A DNA stretch of 64,000 nt, taken from assembly GCA_001874255.1 (NCBI GenBank), contig MPDC01000016.1:1-64000 (forward strand). Reading direction: 5' to 3'. Of the stretch, positions 25,933-35,519 are shown piece by piece; the stretch's first letter is position 1, and the number at the start of each line of letters is the position of its first letter. This DNA comes from Alphaproteobacteria bacterium MedPE-SWcel. Its GTDB lineage: Bacteria; Pseudomonadota; Alphaproteobacteria; Rhodobacterales; Rhodobacteraceae. Below the pieces are notes generated by a model. It was not told where the DNA came from. It saw only the letters and a list, made by a program, of their open reading frames with translations, and did not search any database. Both the position numbers and the translations under genes were made by a program.

Positions 25933-26982
25933 TTGACCGACAGCACCATAGACGCCCGCCTCAAAGCCCGACTGACCGAGAAGACCACCGCGCTCCGCGC
26001 CCGGAGCAGGGATTTGTTCCCCGGTGTCGCTGTCTCTGTCATCGTGGCGGTGACGGCCCAGTTCCTTGCGGAACATTATGCGACTCCTGCCATGCTGCTG
26101 GCGCTGCTGCTGGGCATCGCCGTCAGTTTTCTCGGCGAAGAAGGCCGCACGGTGACGGGGGTTGCGTTTTCGGCCCGCGCGCTGCTGCGGCTGGGCGTCG
26201 CACTCCTCGGGGTGCGGGTGTCGATGATGGTGCTGGCGGGCCTGGGGCTGCCGCTGATCCTGCTGACTGTCGGGGGCGTGGTGGCGACCATCGCATTCGG
26301 CCTGCTGGTGGCGCGGCTGTTTGGCCACAAGTGGCGATTTGCCCTGCTGACGGCCGGATCGGTCGCGATTTGCGGAGCCTCGGCGGCGATGGCCATCGGT
26401 GCCATCCTGCCCCGCGACGAGAAATCCGAGGAACGGTTGATTTTCACCGTCATGGGGGTCACCGTATTGTCGACCATCGCCATGATCGCCTACCCCATTC
26501 TCGCCCGGTTCATGGAGTTCGACCACATTCAGGCCGGCGTATTTCTCGGCGGTACCATTCATGACGTGGCACAGGTGGTCGGCGCCGGCTTTTCGATCTC
26601 GGAGGAGACCGGCGATACCGCAACGCTGGTGAAACTGATCCGCGTGTCGATGTTGGCCCCGGTTGTGCTTGTGGCCTCGCTGGTGATCCGCGCCCGGATC
26701 AAGGCCCCGACCGAGGGCAAACAGCCGCCGCTGCTCCCCGGCTTCGTCATCGCCTTCATCGCGCTTGCCGCGCTCAACTCCTTCGGCCTGATTCCACAGG
26801 CCCTCAGCGGCTTTCTCAGCACCTGCTCACGCTGGCTGTTGCTGGTCGCCATCGCCGCAGTCGGCATGAAGAGCAACCTGAAGCAGGTGCTCTCGGTCGG
26901 CGGTGCCGCCATCGCGCTGATCGTCATTGAAACGCTGTTTATCGCCACAGTCATACTTGCGGGGATCACGCTCTTGACCTGA
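25933..26982 (+). CDS. YeiH-family (UPF0324) membrane protein, putative sulfate exporter
   Basis: Membrane protein of about 349 residues with roughly ten hydrophobic segments. The family motif region is ARALLRLGVALLGVRVS, followed by AGSVAICGASAAMAIGAIL and FLGGTIHDVAQVVGAGF, all typical of YeiH-like proteins. Some members are annotated as putative sulfate exporters; location between the taurine genes and soeABC agrees with export of sulfate or sulfite. The TTG start at 25933 is uncertain, as no strong ribosome site is visible. The soeA ribosome site lies immediately after the stop, suggesting co-transcription. Confidence 0.85.
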   Translation: MTDSTIDARLKARLTEKTTALRARSRDLFPGVAVSVIVAVTAQFLAEHYATPAMLLALLLGIAVSFLGEEGRTVTGVAFSARALLRLGVALLGVRVSMMVLAGLGLPLILLTVGGVVATIAFGLLVARLFGHKWRFALLTAGSVAICGASAAMAIGAILPRDEKSEERLIFTVMGVTVLSTIAMIAYPILARFMEFDHIQAGVFLGGTIHDVAQVVGAGFSISEETGDTATLVKLIRVSMLAPVVLVASLVIRARIKAPTEGKQPPLLPGFVIAFIALAALNSFGLIPQALSGFLSTCSRWLLLVAIAAVGMKSNLKQVLSVGGAAIALIVIETLFIATVILAGITLLT

Positions 26983-27007
26983 GGCAGAACGATTTAAGGG
27001 AGGCCAG

Positions 27008-29830
27008 ATGACATTCCAGCAACCCGAGGTGGACACCTCGCCGCCGGTCTCGGATGAGATCCGCAAGACGACCTGTTACATGTGCGCCTGCCGCTGCGGC
27101 ATCAACGTGCATATGAAGGACGGCAAAGTTGCCTATATCGAGGGCAACCGCGATCACCCGGTAAACAAGGGCGTGCTCTGCGCCAAGGGTTCTGCGGGCA
27201 TCATGCAGCACAACGCCCCCTCCCGCCTGCGCGCGCCGCTGAAACGGGTCGGGCCGCGCGGCTCCGGCGAATTTGAGGAAATCTCCTGGGAGGACGCGCT
27301 CGACATCGCCCAGGGCTGGCTGCAGCCCCTGCGCAAGGATCACCCGGAAAAGCTCGCCTTTTTCACCGGCCGCGATCAGTCGCAGTCCTTCACCAGTTTC
27401 TGGGCGCAGAATTTCGGCACCTGCAACTATGCAGCCCATGGCGGGTTCTGCTCCGTCAACATGGCCACCGCAGGCATCTACACCATGGGCGGCGCCTTCT
27501 GGGAATTCGGCCAGCCCGACTGGGACCATACCAAACTGTTCCTGCTGTTCGGCGTCGCCGAGGATCACGACAGCAATCCGATCAAGATGGGGCTGGGCAA
27601 GATCAAGGCCCGAGGCACCCGGGTCATCGGCATCAACCCGATCCGCACCGGCTATAACGCAGTGGCCGACGATTGGGTCGGCATCACGCCGGGCACAGAC
27701 GGGCTGTTCATCCTGTCGCTGGTGCATGTGCTGATGAAGGCCGGCAAGATCGACCTCGACTACCTCAGCCGCTATACCAATGCGCCGGTGCTGGTCAATC
27801 AGGACAAGACCAGCCCCGATTATGGCCTGTTCCTGCGCGATGACCATGGCGCGCCGCTGGTGATCAACCGCAAGACGGGCAAGCTGGCCCCCTTTGACAT
27901 GTACGGCGTGCGCCCCGATCTGAACGGCACGCTGGCAATGGGCGAGATCACCCATGTTTCCGTCTTCCGGCTGATGGCGGATCAGTATCTGGACGACGGC
28001 TACGCCCCCGAGGCCGTCGCCGAACGCTGTGGCATCCCCGCCCCGCGCATCCGCGCCATCGCGGCTGAAATCGCCCGCGTCGCCTTTGACGAGTCCTTTG
28101 AGCTGGACCGCGAATGGACCGATTTCCGCGGCGAAACCCACAAGACTATGCGCGGCCGCCCGGTCTCGATGCATGCCATGCGCGGTGTGTCTGCCCACGC
28201 CAACGGGTTTCAGACCTGCCGCGCCCTGCACGTGCTGCAGATCCTCCTCGGCACGGTCGAGGTCCCCGGCGGCTTTCGCTTCAAACCGCCCTACCCGAAG
28301 CCCGCCACCGCGCATCCGCCCCCCCATTGCCGCGTCACCCCCGGCAAACCGCTGGACGGCCCGCACCTGGGGTTCGTTCAGGGCCCGGAGCATCTGGCGC
28401 TCCTCAATGACGGCAGCCCCGCCCGCATCGACAAGGCCTTCACCTGGGAAAACCCGATGTCCAGCCACGGGCTGATGCATATGGTGATTTCGAATGCCCA
28501 TGCCGGTGATCCCTACCGGATCGACACGCTGTTTCTCTACATGGCGAACATGGCGTGGAACTCCTCGATGAACACGCGCGGCGTCATGGACATGCTGACC
28601 GACACCGACGACAACGGCGACTATGTGATCCCGCGCATCATCTACTCGGACGCCTACAGCTCCGAGATGGTCGCCTATGCGGACCTGATCCTGCCGGACA
28701 CGACCTATCTGGAACGGCACGACTGTATCTCGCTGCTCGACCGGCCGATCTGCGAGGCCGATGGCGCGGCGGATGCGATCCGCTGGCCCGTCGTAGAGCC
28801 CGACCGCGACGTGCGCGGGTTCCAGTCGGTGCTGGTCGAGCTCGCCAATCGCATGGCACTGCCCGGCTTCACCCATGCAGATGGCAGCCCGAAGTGGCAG
28901 GATTACGCAGACTATATCGTCAACCACGAACGCAAACCCGGTATCGGCCCGCTGGCCGGGTTCCGGGGCGACGGCAGCGCGGCCGGGCGCGGCGCCCCCA
29001 ATCCGGCGCAGCTGGACAGATACATCGAGAACGGCGGCTTCTTCCTCAAACACATTCCCGAAGAGGCCAGCTACTACAAACCCTGGAACAGGGCCTATCA
29101 GGACTGGGCCGTGGATCTGGGCCTGTTCGACACGCCGCAGCCATATCTGTTCCAGCTCTACGTCGAACCGATGCGCAAATTCCAGCTCGCCGCCGAAGGC
29201 CACGGCGACCGCCAGCCCCCCGACCACCTGCGTCAGCAGATCAAGGACCGCATGCATCCGCTGCCCGTCTGGTACGAGACTGCACCCCATGGTGACACGA
29301 AATTCACCGTCCACGCCCTCACCCAGCGCCCGATGGCCATGTATCACAGCTGGGGCAGCCAGAACGCCTGGCTCCGGCAGTTGCACGGCCATAACCCGCT
29401 CTACGTCCCGACAAAACTGATGCGCGAAACCGGCCTCCAGGATGGCGACTGGGCCCGCGTCACCTCCCCGCACGGCGCGATCACCGTCCCGGTGCTGGAG
29501 ATGGCGGCGCTGAATGAAAACACCGTCTGGACCTGGAACGCCATCGGCAAACGGAAAGGCGCCTGGGCGCTGTCTCCCGACGCGCCCGAAGCCACCCGCG
29601 GCTTCCTGCTCAACCACCTCATCCACGAACTGCTCCCGCCAAAGGGCGACGGTCTGCGCTGGGCCAATTCCGACCCCATCACCGGACAGGCGGCCTGGTT
29701 CGATCTGAAGGTGCGTATTGAGAAGACATCGCCGCCCAAAGACAGGCCGCAAAGCGCCCCCGATCTGCCCGAGATGAAATCCCCCGTCCCTCCCCCCTCG
29801 CAGGATCTTGCATGGAAGGTCGGCTCATGA
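27008..29830 (+). CDS. soeA: Sulfite dehydrogenase SoeA, molybdopterin subunit
   Basis: Molybdopterin-guanine-dinucleotide oxidoreductase of 940 residues. An N-terminal 4Fe-4S site is formed by Cys 23, 26, 30 and 58 (CYMCACRC, then VNKGVLCAKG). The domain order is that of the DMSO reductase family, with a C-terminal dinucleotide-binding domain. No twin-arginine signal is present, so the protein should stay in the cytoplasm, as SoeA does and DmsA-type reductases do not. Followed by an iron-sulfur subunit and a DmsC-like anchor, it forms a SoeABC unit oxidising sulfite to sulfate with electrons to quinone. GGGAGG precedes the ATG. Polysulfide or thiosulfate reductase relatives are possible; the Xsc context favours sulfite. 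Confidence 0.87.
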   Translation: MTFQQPEVDTSPPVSDEIRKTTCYMCACRCGINVHMKDGKVAYIEGNRDHPVNKGVLCAKGSAGIMQHNAPSRLRAPLKRVGPRGSGEFEEISWEDALDIAQGWLQPLRKDHPEKLAFFTGRDQSQSFTSFWAQNFGTCNYAAHGGFCSVNMATAGIYTMGGAFWEFGQPDWDHTKLFLLFGVAEDHDSNPIKMGLGKIKARGTRVIGINPIRTGYNAVADDWVGITPGTDGLFILSLVHVLMKAGKIDLDYLSRYTNAPVLVNQDKTSPDYGLFLRDDHGAPLVINRKTGKLAPFDMYGVRPDLNGTLAMGEITHVSVFRLMADQYLDDGYAPEAVAERCGIPAPRIRAIAAEIARVAFDESFELDREWTDFRGETHKTMRGRPVSMHAMRGVSAHANGFQTCRALHVLQILLGTVEVPGGFRFKPPYPKPATAHPPPHCRVTPGKPLDGPHLGFVQGPEHLALLNDGSPARIDKAFTWENPMSSHGLMHMVISNAHAGDPYRIDTLFLYMANMAWNSSMNTRGVMDMLTDTDDNGDYVIPRIIYSDAYSSEMVAYADLILPDTTYLERHDCISLLDRPICEADGAADAIRWPVVEPDRDVRGFQSVLVELANRMALPGFTHADGSPKWQDYADYIVNHERKPGIGPLAGFRGDGSAAGRGAPNPAQLDRYIENGGFFLKHIPEEASYYKPWNRAYQDWAVDLGLFDTPQPYLFQLYVEPMRKFQLAAEGHGDRQPPDHLRQQIKDRMHPLPVWYETAPHGDTKFTVHALTQRPMAMYHSWGSQNAWLRQLHGHNPLYVPTKLMRETGLQDGDWARVTSPHGAITVPVLEMAALNENTVWTWNAIGKRKGAWALSPDAPEATRGFLLNHLIHELLPPKGDGLRWANSDPITGQAAWFDLKVRIEKTSPPKDRPQSAPDLPEMKSPVPPPSQDLAWKVGS

Positions 29831-29832
29831 CG

Positions 29833-29877
29833 TTTCATCTTTTCTCAAATACCTCGGGGTCCGGGGCAGCGCCCCGG
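29833..29877 (+). repeat. Dispersed intergenic repeat with hairpin, copy 2
   Basis: TTTCATCTTTT, AAATACCTCGGGG and a 7-bp GC hairpin with AGC loop (29861-29877), the same elements as the minus-strand copy at 8-58. It fills the 82-bp gap between soeA and soeB and might modulate the ratio of the two subunits. Confidence 0.6.
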
Positions 29878-29912
29878 TCCCACCCGCGACCCCCAAGCGC
29901 AGGATCATCCCG

Positions 29913-30689
29913 ATGACCGACCTTCCCAGCGCCACCCAGCGCCAGATGGGCCTGGTCATCGACCTCGACACCTGCGTCGGCTGCCAGGCCTGCGTGATCT
30001 CCTGCAAAGGCTGGAACACCGAAAACTATGGCGCGCCCCTGTCGGATCAGGACGCCTATGGCGCAGATCCCGCGGGCACCTTCCTCAACCGGGTGCATTC
30101 CTACGAGGTGCAGCCGGACCATGGCCCGGCCCAACTGATCCATTTCCCGAAATCCTGCCTCCATTGCGAGGACGCGCCCTGCGTCACCGTCTGCCCCACC
30201 GGCGCCAGCTACAAACGCGTCGAGGACGGCATCGTTCTGGTCAACGAAAGCGACTGCATCGGCTGCGGCCTCTGTGCCTGGTCCTGCCCCTACGGCGCCC
30301 GCGAACTGGATCTCGCCGCCGGCGTGATGAAAAAATGCACCCTCTGCGTCGACCGGATCTACAACGAGAACCTCCCCGAAGAAGACCGCATCCCCTCCTG
30401 CGTGCGCACCTGCCCGTCGGGTGCCCGGCATTTCGGGGATCTCGGCGACCCGACCTCCGAGGTCTCGGGGCTGGTCGCCGACCGCGGCGGCATGGACCTG
30501 ATGCCGGAGATGGGAACCAAACCGGTGAACAAATACCTGCCACCAAGACCAAAGGACGGGCTCGCGGCGCAAGGCCATGGCGATATCGACCTCCTCGCGC
30601 CGTTGCTTTCACCCGTTGCGACGGATGCGACCGGGTTCCTAGGATGGCTTGATCGGGCTTTGGACAAACTGCCCGGAGGGGACCACTGA
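29913..30689 (+). CDS. soeB: Sulfite dehydrogenase SoeB, iron-sulfur subunit
   Basis: Electron-transfer subunit of 258 residues with four 4Fe-4S cluster motifs: CVGCQACVISC (Cys 21, 24, 27, 31), CLHCEDAPCVTVCP, CIGCGLCAWSCP, and CTLC with a later CVRTCP. This matches the DmsB/PsrB/SoeB family. No signal peptide is present, consistent with a cytoplasmic catalytic dimer bound to the membrane anchor. The ATG at 29913 is chosen from the family start; an upstream ATG in frame at 29808 would read through the dispersed repeat. The stop overlaps the soeC start (TGATG). Confidence 0.9.
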   Translation: MTDLPSATQRQMGLVIDLDTCVGCQACVISCKGWNTENYGAPLSDQDAYGADPAGTFLNRVHSYEVQPDHGPAQLIHFPKSCLHCEDAPCVTVCPTGASYKRVEDGIVLVNESDCIGCGLCAWSCPYGARELDLAAGVMKKCTLCVDRIYNENLPEEDRIPSCVRTCPSGARHFGDLGDPTSEVSGLVADRGGMDLMPEMGTKPVNKYLPPRPKDGLAAQGHGDIDLLAPLLSPVATDATGFLGWLDRALDKLPGGDH

Positions 30690-31579
30690 TGCATCCAGCG
30701 CCCTCTGTCATTGCCTTCACCACCCTCTCGGGGCTCGGCTTTGGCCTCCTGTTCTTTCTCGGCCTCGGCATGCCCGCGGCGCGCGGCCTGGTCGCCTTCG
30801 TGTTCTATGCGATCGCCTTTGGACTGGCCGTCGGGGGGCTGCTGGCCTCGACCTTTCACCTCGGGCACCCCGAACGCGCTTGGAAAGCGTTTTCACAGTG
30901 GCGCAGCAGCTGGCTCTCGCGCGAGGGATGCTGTGCCGTGGCCGCGCTGCTGACCATGGCGGTCCATGCTGTCGGAGTGATCTTTTTCGACCACCGGCTG
31001 CGTCTCGTCGGGGGTGCGGGCGCTATGCTCAGCCTCGGCACGGTTTTCACCACCTCCATGATCTATGCGCAATTGAAGACCGTGCCACGCTGGAACATGT
31101 TCCCCCTGACGCCTGCGCTCTTCCTGTCTCTGTCGCTGGCCGGCGGGGCACTGCTCGCCGGCCAGGACGGCAAGGCCAGCGGCTTCCTGGTCCTCGCAGG
31201 CGTCACTTTGCTGGCCTATTGGTATCAGGGCGACTTTGCCTTCGACGACTCGGAAACCACGTTGGCGACGGCCACCGGGCTCGGTGCGCGAGGACAGGTG
31301 CGCGCCTTTGAACCCCCGCATACGGGCAGCAATTACCTGCTCCGCGAAATGGTGCATGAGGTGGGGCGCAAACATTCCAAACGGCTGCGCTGGATCGGTT
31401 TCAGCCTCGCCATCGTGGTGCCGTTGCTCTGCCTGCTGATCCCGGTCGAGGGGCTGGCCCTGAAACATGCTCTGGCGGGGGTGGCGGTGCTGTCGCATAT
31501 CGCCGGGGTGGCCTGCACTCGCTGGCTGTTCTTTGCCGAAGCGGAACATGTTGTCGGATTGTACTACGGCAAACGCTAG
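30689..31579 (+). CDS. soeC: Sulfite dehydrogenase SoeC, membrane anchor
   Basis: DmsC-like inner-membrane subunit of 296 residues with about eight membrane segments, anchoring SoeAB and passing electrons to the quinone pool. It starts PSVIAFTTLSGLGFGLLFFLG, has the conserved ASTFHLGHPERAWKAFSQWRSSWLSRE segment, and ends SHIAGVACTRWLFFAEAEHVVGLYYGKR, both typical of the family. GGAGGG precedes the ATG, which overlaps the soeB stop by one base. It closes the taurine/sulfite island; a hairpin shared with the convergent dapA follows. Confidence 0.9.
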   Translation: MHPAPSVIAFTTLSGLGFGLLFFLGLGMPAARGLVAFVFYAIAFGLAVGGLLASTFHLGHPERAWKAFSQWRSSWLSREGCCAVAALLTMAVHAVGVIFFDHRLRLVGGAGAMLSLGTVFTTSMIYAQLKTVPRWNMFPLTPALFLSLSLAGGALLAGQDGKASGFLVLAGVTLLAYWYQGDFAFDDSETTLATATGLGARGQVRAFEPPHTGSNYLLREMVHEVGRKHSKRLRWIGFSLAIVVPLLCLLIPVEGLALKHALAGVAVLSHIAGVACTRWLFFAEAEHVVGLYYGKR

Positions 31580-31624
31580 GGGCTGCCGCGCGGGGGATCT
31601 GAGGGGGGATCTGACGCTTGGGCA

Positions 31625-31656
31625 CGAAAAAGCCCCGCGCAGAACTGGCGGGGCTT
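31625..31656 (-). terminator. Terminator after dapA, possibly bidirectional
   Basis: Stem AAGCCCCGC with GCGGGGCTT and 9-base loop. On the minus strand it is followed by TTTTT, a classical terminator for dapA. On the plus strand it could also end the soeC transcript, though the T run there is weak. Confidence 0.8.
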
Positions 31657-31684
31657 GGTCCGTTTTACCTCGATGGGCCCTGTG

Positions 31685-32557
31685 TCAGAGCAGGCCCGCG
31701 TGCACCATGGCCGCATCGATTTTTGCCTTGGTCGCGTCCTCGAGCCCCGTCAGCGGCGACCGGACCTCTTCTGCGCAAAGCCCCAGTCTGGACAAACCGT
31801 ATTTCGCCCCCACCAGACCCGGCTCGATGAAGATTGCTTCGTGCAACGGCATCAGACGGTCCTGATAGGCCAATGCCGTCTTGTAATCCCCGGCAAGCAT
31901 CGCTGCCTGAAACGCCGCACATAGCTTTGGAGCAACGTTGGCCGTGACCGAGATGCAGCCCACACCGCCATGCGCGTTGAAGCCCAGCGCCGTCGCGTCT
32001 TCGCCCGACAGCTGGATGAAATCGGCTCCACAGGACGCCCGCTGCTGGCTCACCCGCTCCAGTTTGCCAGTGGCATCCTTCACGCCGATGATCCGTGGCA
32101 GCTTTGCCAGCTCGCCCATGGTGGCGGGGGACATGTCCACGACCGACCGCGGAGGAATATTGTAGATGATGATGGGAATATCGGCACAGTCATGCACCGC
32201 AGTGAAATGCGCGGCCAGGCCACGCTGGGTTGGCCGGTTGTAATAGGGCGTCACAACCAGAGCCGCATCGGCGCCGACCTTCTTGGCGAATTCAACAAAG
32301 CGAATCGCCTCGACGGTATTGTTTGAGCCGGCGCCCGCGATCACCGGGACGCGCCCGGCAGAGGTTTCGACCACCACCTCGATGACGCGCTCATGCTCTT
32401 CATGCGTCAACGTCGGGCTTTCGCCGGTTGTCCCGACCGGAACCAGACCCGTGGATCCTTCGGCAATGTGCCATTCAACCAAGTGTTTGAGCGTATCCAG
32501 ATCCAACTCACCATTGCGAAACGGGGTGACGAGGGCTGGCATAGAGCCTTTGAACAT
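31685..32557 (-). CDS. dapA: 4-hydroxy-tetrahydrodipicolinate synthase
   Basis: First committed enzyme of lysine and diaminopimelate synthesis, condensing pyruvate with aspartate semialdehyde. The 290 residues begin [19 protein letters not shown]. Active-site features are [14 protein letters not shown], the Tyr of [10 protein letters not shown], and the Schiff-base Lys of GVKDATG. The ATG at 32557 fits the family start. It is divergent from the lytic transglycosylase gene, and both products feed peptidoglycan turnover. Confidence 0.97.
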   Translation of the reverse strand: MFKGSMPALVTPFRNGELDLDTLKHLVEWHIAEGSTGLVPVGTTGESPTLTHEEHERVIEVVVETSAGRVPVIAGAGSNNTVEAIRFVEFAKKVGADAALVVTPYYNRPTQRGLAAHFTAVHDCADIPIIIYNIPPRSVVDMSPATMGELAKLPRIIGVKDATGKLERVSQQRASCGADFIQLSGEDATALGFNAHGGVGCISVTANVAPKLCAAFQAAMLAGDYKTALAYQDRLMPLHEAIFIEPGLVGAKYGLSRLGLCAEEVRSPLTGLEDATKAKIDAAMVHAGLL

Positions 32558-32687
32558 GGGAACGCTCCAGTTAAGTGTTTTCTGCGCAGGCAATTCCTTG
32601 CCCGGACCGGCGCGATGCCAGGGAATTGAGTTGCACCCGGTTCGTCACGCACTATCGTCACAGCCTCTATCCCCGGATGACTGGAAA

Positions 32688-34673
32688 ATGCAAGAGATGA
32701 CACGCAGACTTGCCTGCTTCGTGCTGATTTTCACGACCTTTTGGAACGCGCCTCTGCTGGCGCGTGGTCTCGACACAGCCCTGCCCTTGATGCGCGACGC
32801 GCATTGGGCCGAAGCCCTGATCGAGGCAGGGGACGACGGCTCCGTTGCGCGCGATGTGATCGAATGGCACCGCTTGCGCGCAGGCGAAGGACGTCCGCAG
32901 GATATCATGGCCTTTCTCGACCGGCGCGCGGACTGGCCGGGACTGGACTATCTGCGCCGCCAATCCGAGGAGATCATCGCCACCGCAGGCGACGCCACGG
33001 TCCTGGCTTTTTACCGGGGTGCAGGCGCGCTCCGGCCCGCTCAGACACCCGAGGGCGCATTGAGCCTCGGCGACGCCCTGATCCGCAGTGGTCGCACGGA
33101 CGAGGGACGGGCCGAAATCCTGCGTGCATGGCAGAGCATGGCGATGCCTGCGGACACACAGGCCGCCTATCTGGCCCGTCACGCCTCCCTGCTGGCCGCC
33201 CATCACGAGACCCGCCTGTCGCGCCTGCTGTGGGATGGCCACAGGGCATCCAGTCGCCGGATGCTGGATCTGGTGGGCGACGGAGCGCAAAAACTGGCCG
33301 AGGCCCGCATCGCATTGCAGGAGCAGGCAAACGGCGTCGATGCGGCGATTGCTGCGGTGCCAGCCCGGCTCAGGGACGACGCCGGTCTGGCCTATGACCG
33401 ATTTGCCTGGCGCGATGCGAAACGGCGGCAGGACGATGCCATCGCGATGATGCTGGAACGGTCCACCTCGGCTGCGGCTCTGGGGGCGCCCGAAAAATGG
33501 CTGCGGCGGCGGGCCGATTTTGCCCGTCAGCTGATGCGGGACAATGACAACACCCGGGCCTACAGGCTTGCGGCCAATCACTTTGCGACGCCCGACGTCG
33601 GCTATGGCTATGCCGACAACGAATGGATCGCGGGCTACGTCGCGCTGCGCAAGCTGGATGATGCGGATCTGGCGGTCTATCATTTCACCCGCTTTCTGGC
33701 CGCCGTGAAAAGCCCCATTTCCGTCGGCCGCGCGGGCTATTGGCTCGGTCGGGCCTATGCCCGGATGGGTGAGATCGACAAGGCCCATGCCGCCTACCGG
33801 TTGGGCGCAAAATACCAAAGTTCCTACTATGGCCTGTTGTCCGCCCAGGCGCTGGGGCGCGGTCTGGACCCGGTGCTGGCGACCCCGGACAAGCCGGACT
33901 GGCGCGGGGCTGCGTTTCTCGTCTCCTCCGTCTACAAGGCCGGGATGGAGTTGCTGGAGGCAGGAGAGATCCCTCTGGCAGAGCGCTTCCTGACCCATCT
34001 GGTCGAAAGCCTGTCCCCCGATGACGCCCTGAAGCTCGGTCAGATGGCGGTCGACATCGCGCAGCCGCATCTGGCGGTGATGATCTCCAAGCGGGCGGCG
34101 CAGGACGGGCTGGAGCTGGCGGGCGCCTATTATCCGCTGCATCCGGTAACCGAACTGGACCTGCCGATGGCGCGGGACATGATCCTGGCGATTGCCCGGC
34201 GCGAGAGCGAATTCGACCCGGTGGTCATCAGCCACGCAGGCGCCCGGGGTCTGATGCAGGTGATGCCCGCCACGGCCGAGCTGGTCGCACGCGAGCTGGA
34301 CATTCTGGACGCGCACAAACTGTCCCGGCTGACGGGCGAATGGCGCTACAATGCCAAGCTTGGCGCACAGTATCTTTCCCGGCTGGCCGGGGAATTCGGC
34401 GGCAATGTGGTACTGATGGCGGCGGGCTACAACGCAGGCCCCCACCGCCCCATCGCCTGGATGGAGCGGTACGGCGACCCCCGCGACGCCGCCATCGACG
34501 TGATCGATTGGGTCGAGCACATTCCCTTCAACGAGACCCGAAACTATGTGATGCGCGTCACCGAAAGCCTGCCGGTCTATCGCGCCCGACTCGGGCAGAC
34601 CCCGCTGCCGGTGCCTTTCACCCGGGAGCTATCGGGCCGCACGCTTGATGTTTTCGCGCCAAAAAGTGAATAG
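32688..34673 (+). CDS. Soluble lytic transglycosylase (Slt family)
   Basis: Periplasmic murein hydrolase of 661 residues that cleaves glycan strands with 1,6-anhydro product. An N-terminal signal peptide (LACFVLIFTTFWNAPLLARG) precedes a long helical superhelix domain (about residues 40-440). The C-terminal SLT domain has the catalytic Glu in AIARRESEFDP, GARGLMQVMPATA, and AAGYNAGPHRP. Two ATGs, 32688 and 32697, are both possible starts; the first is used. The last 45 bases overlap the convergent EamA gene. Confidence 0.93.
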   Translation: MQEMTRRLACFVLIFTTFWNAPLLARGLDTALPLMRDAHWAEALIEAGDDGSVARDVIEWHRLRAGEGRPQDIMAFLDRRADWPGLDYLRRQSEEIIATAGDATVLAFYRGAGALRPAQTPEGALSLGDALIRSGRTDEGRAEILRAWQSMAMPADTQAAYLARHASLLAAHHETRLSRLLWDGHRASSRRMLDLVGDGAQKLAEARIALQEQANGVDAAIAAVPARLRDDAGLAYDRFAWRDAKRRQDDAIAMMLERSTSAAALGAPEKWLRRRADFARQLMRDNDNTRAYRLAANHFATPDVGYGYADNEWIAGYVALRKLDDADLAVYHFTRFLAAVKSPISVGRAGYWLGRAYARMGEIDKAHAAYRLGAKYQSSYYGLLSAQALGRGLDPVLATPDKPDWRGAAFLVSSVYKAGMELLEAGEIPLAERFLTHLVESLSPDDALKLGQMAVDIAQPHLAVMISKRAAQDGLELAGAYYPLHPVTELDLPMARDMILAIARRESEFDPVVISHAGARGLMQVMPATAELVARELDILDAHKLSRLTGEWRYNAKLGAQYLSRLAGEFGGNVVLMAAGYNAGPHRPIAWMERYGDPRDAAIDVIDWVEHIPFNETRNYVMRVTESLPVYRARLGQTPLPVPFTRELSGRTLDVFAPKSE

Positions 34674-35516
34674 CCCCGCCGCGACCACCAGCCCGGCGCC
34701 AATCACCACATTGGTCCGCATGCTCTCGCCAAAGACCATGAGCCCGATCATCGCAGCCCAGGGCAGTTGCATATAGGCAAACGGCTGCACGGCGCTGGCC
34801 TCGGCCATCTCGTAGCATTTGATCAGCAGCCAATGCCCCAGCGCGCCGGTCACACAGAGTGTCGCCATCCAGCCCCAGTCCGGGGCCGTCATCGGCTCCC
34901 AATACCAAAGCCCCAGCGGCGTGATGAAGATCATGCCGTAGACGCCCGTGTAGAAAAAGCTGGTCGCAGTCGTATCCCGCCGCGCCACATAGCGCGTCAG
35001 CAATCCGTAGAGCGCGAACATCAGCGCCGACACCAACGGTATCAGCGCCGCCACCTGAAACACCCCCGACCCCGGCTGCAGGATGATCAACACCCCCAGA
35101 AAACCAACTCCGATCGCCGACCAGCGCCGCCAGCCGACCTGCTCGCCCAGAATGGGGCCGGACAATGCCGCGATCAGCAGCGGATAGCAGACAAAAACCG
35201 CATGGCTTTCAACCAGCCCCAGCACCGTGAAGGCGAGCACCATGACGCAGATCTCGGCCACCAGCACAAAGGCGCGAAAGATCTGCACCGCTTTCTGGCT
35301 GGTCCGGGCCGCCATGCGCAGGCTGCCGGTCTGTTTCAATGCCACCGAGATCACAAAGGCCGCAAAGAACCAGTATCGGATCATGATCACCATGAACACG
35401 TTGTACTCACTGGCCAGATGTCGCGAAATCCCGTCCTGAAAGGCAAACACGATGGTCGCCCCGATCATCAGCAGGATGCCCATTCTGGTGTCGTTTTTTG
35501 CCATGACCTGATCCAT
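34629..35516 (-). CDS. EamA/DMT-family permease
   Basis: Inner-membrane transporter of 295 residues with ten predicted membrane segments in two EamA repeats. It begins RMGILLMIGATIVFAFQDGISRHLA and ends FGESMRTNVVIGAGLVVAAGLFTFWRE, typical of drug/metabolite exporters of the RhaT/YdcZ type. The substrate cannot be told. It starts 3 bp after the mnmD stop on the same strand, so the two are co-transcribed; an alternative ATG is at 35504. Its 3' end overlaps the lytic transglycosylase gene by 45 bases on the opposite strand. Confidence 0.88.
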   Translation of the reverse strand: MDQVMAKNDTRMGILLMIGATIVFAFQDGISRHLASEYNVFMVIMIRYWFFAAFVISVALKQTGSLRMAARTSQKAVQIFRAFVLVAEICVMVLAFTVLGLVESHAVFVCYPLLIAALSGPILGEQVGWRRWSAIGVGFLGVLIILQPGSGVFQVAALIPLVSALMFALYGLLTRYVARRDTTATSFFYTGVYGMIFITPLGLWYWEPMTAPDWGWMATLCVTGALGHWLLIKCYEMAEASAVQPFAYMQLPWAAMIGLMVFGESMRTNVVIGAGLVVAAGLFTFWRENIKRAAR

Positions 35517-35519
35517 GCT

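Noticed and set aside
26966-29752. A 928-codon open frame on the minus strand opposite soeA
   Set aside because: It is a mirror of the GC-rich soeA gene. The product has no recognisable family and soeA is unmistakable on the plus strand. Similar long mirrors oppose pheT (7706-9118), tpa (16354-18213) and the lytic transglycosylase (32667-34520).
29808-29912. Upstream in-frame start for soeB at 29808
   Set aside because: The extra 35 residues would be encoded by the dispersed repeat and overlap the soeA end; family members start near 29913.
16438-31579. A taurine uptake system (TauABC or TauKLM) in the island
   Set aside because: No periplasmic binding protein, ABC ATPase or TRAP gene is present between tpa and soeC. 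Any transporter must be elsewhere.
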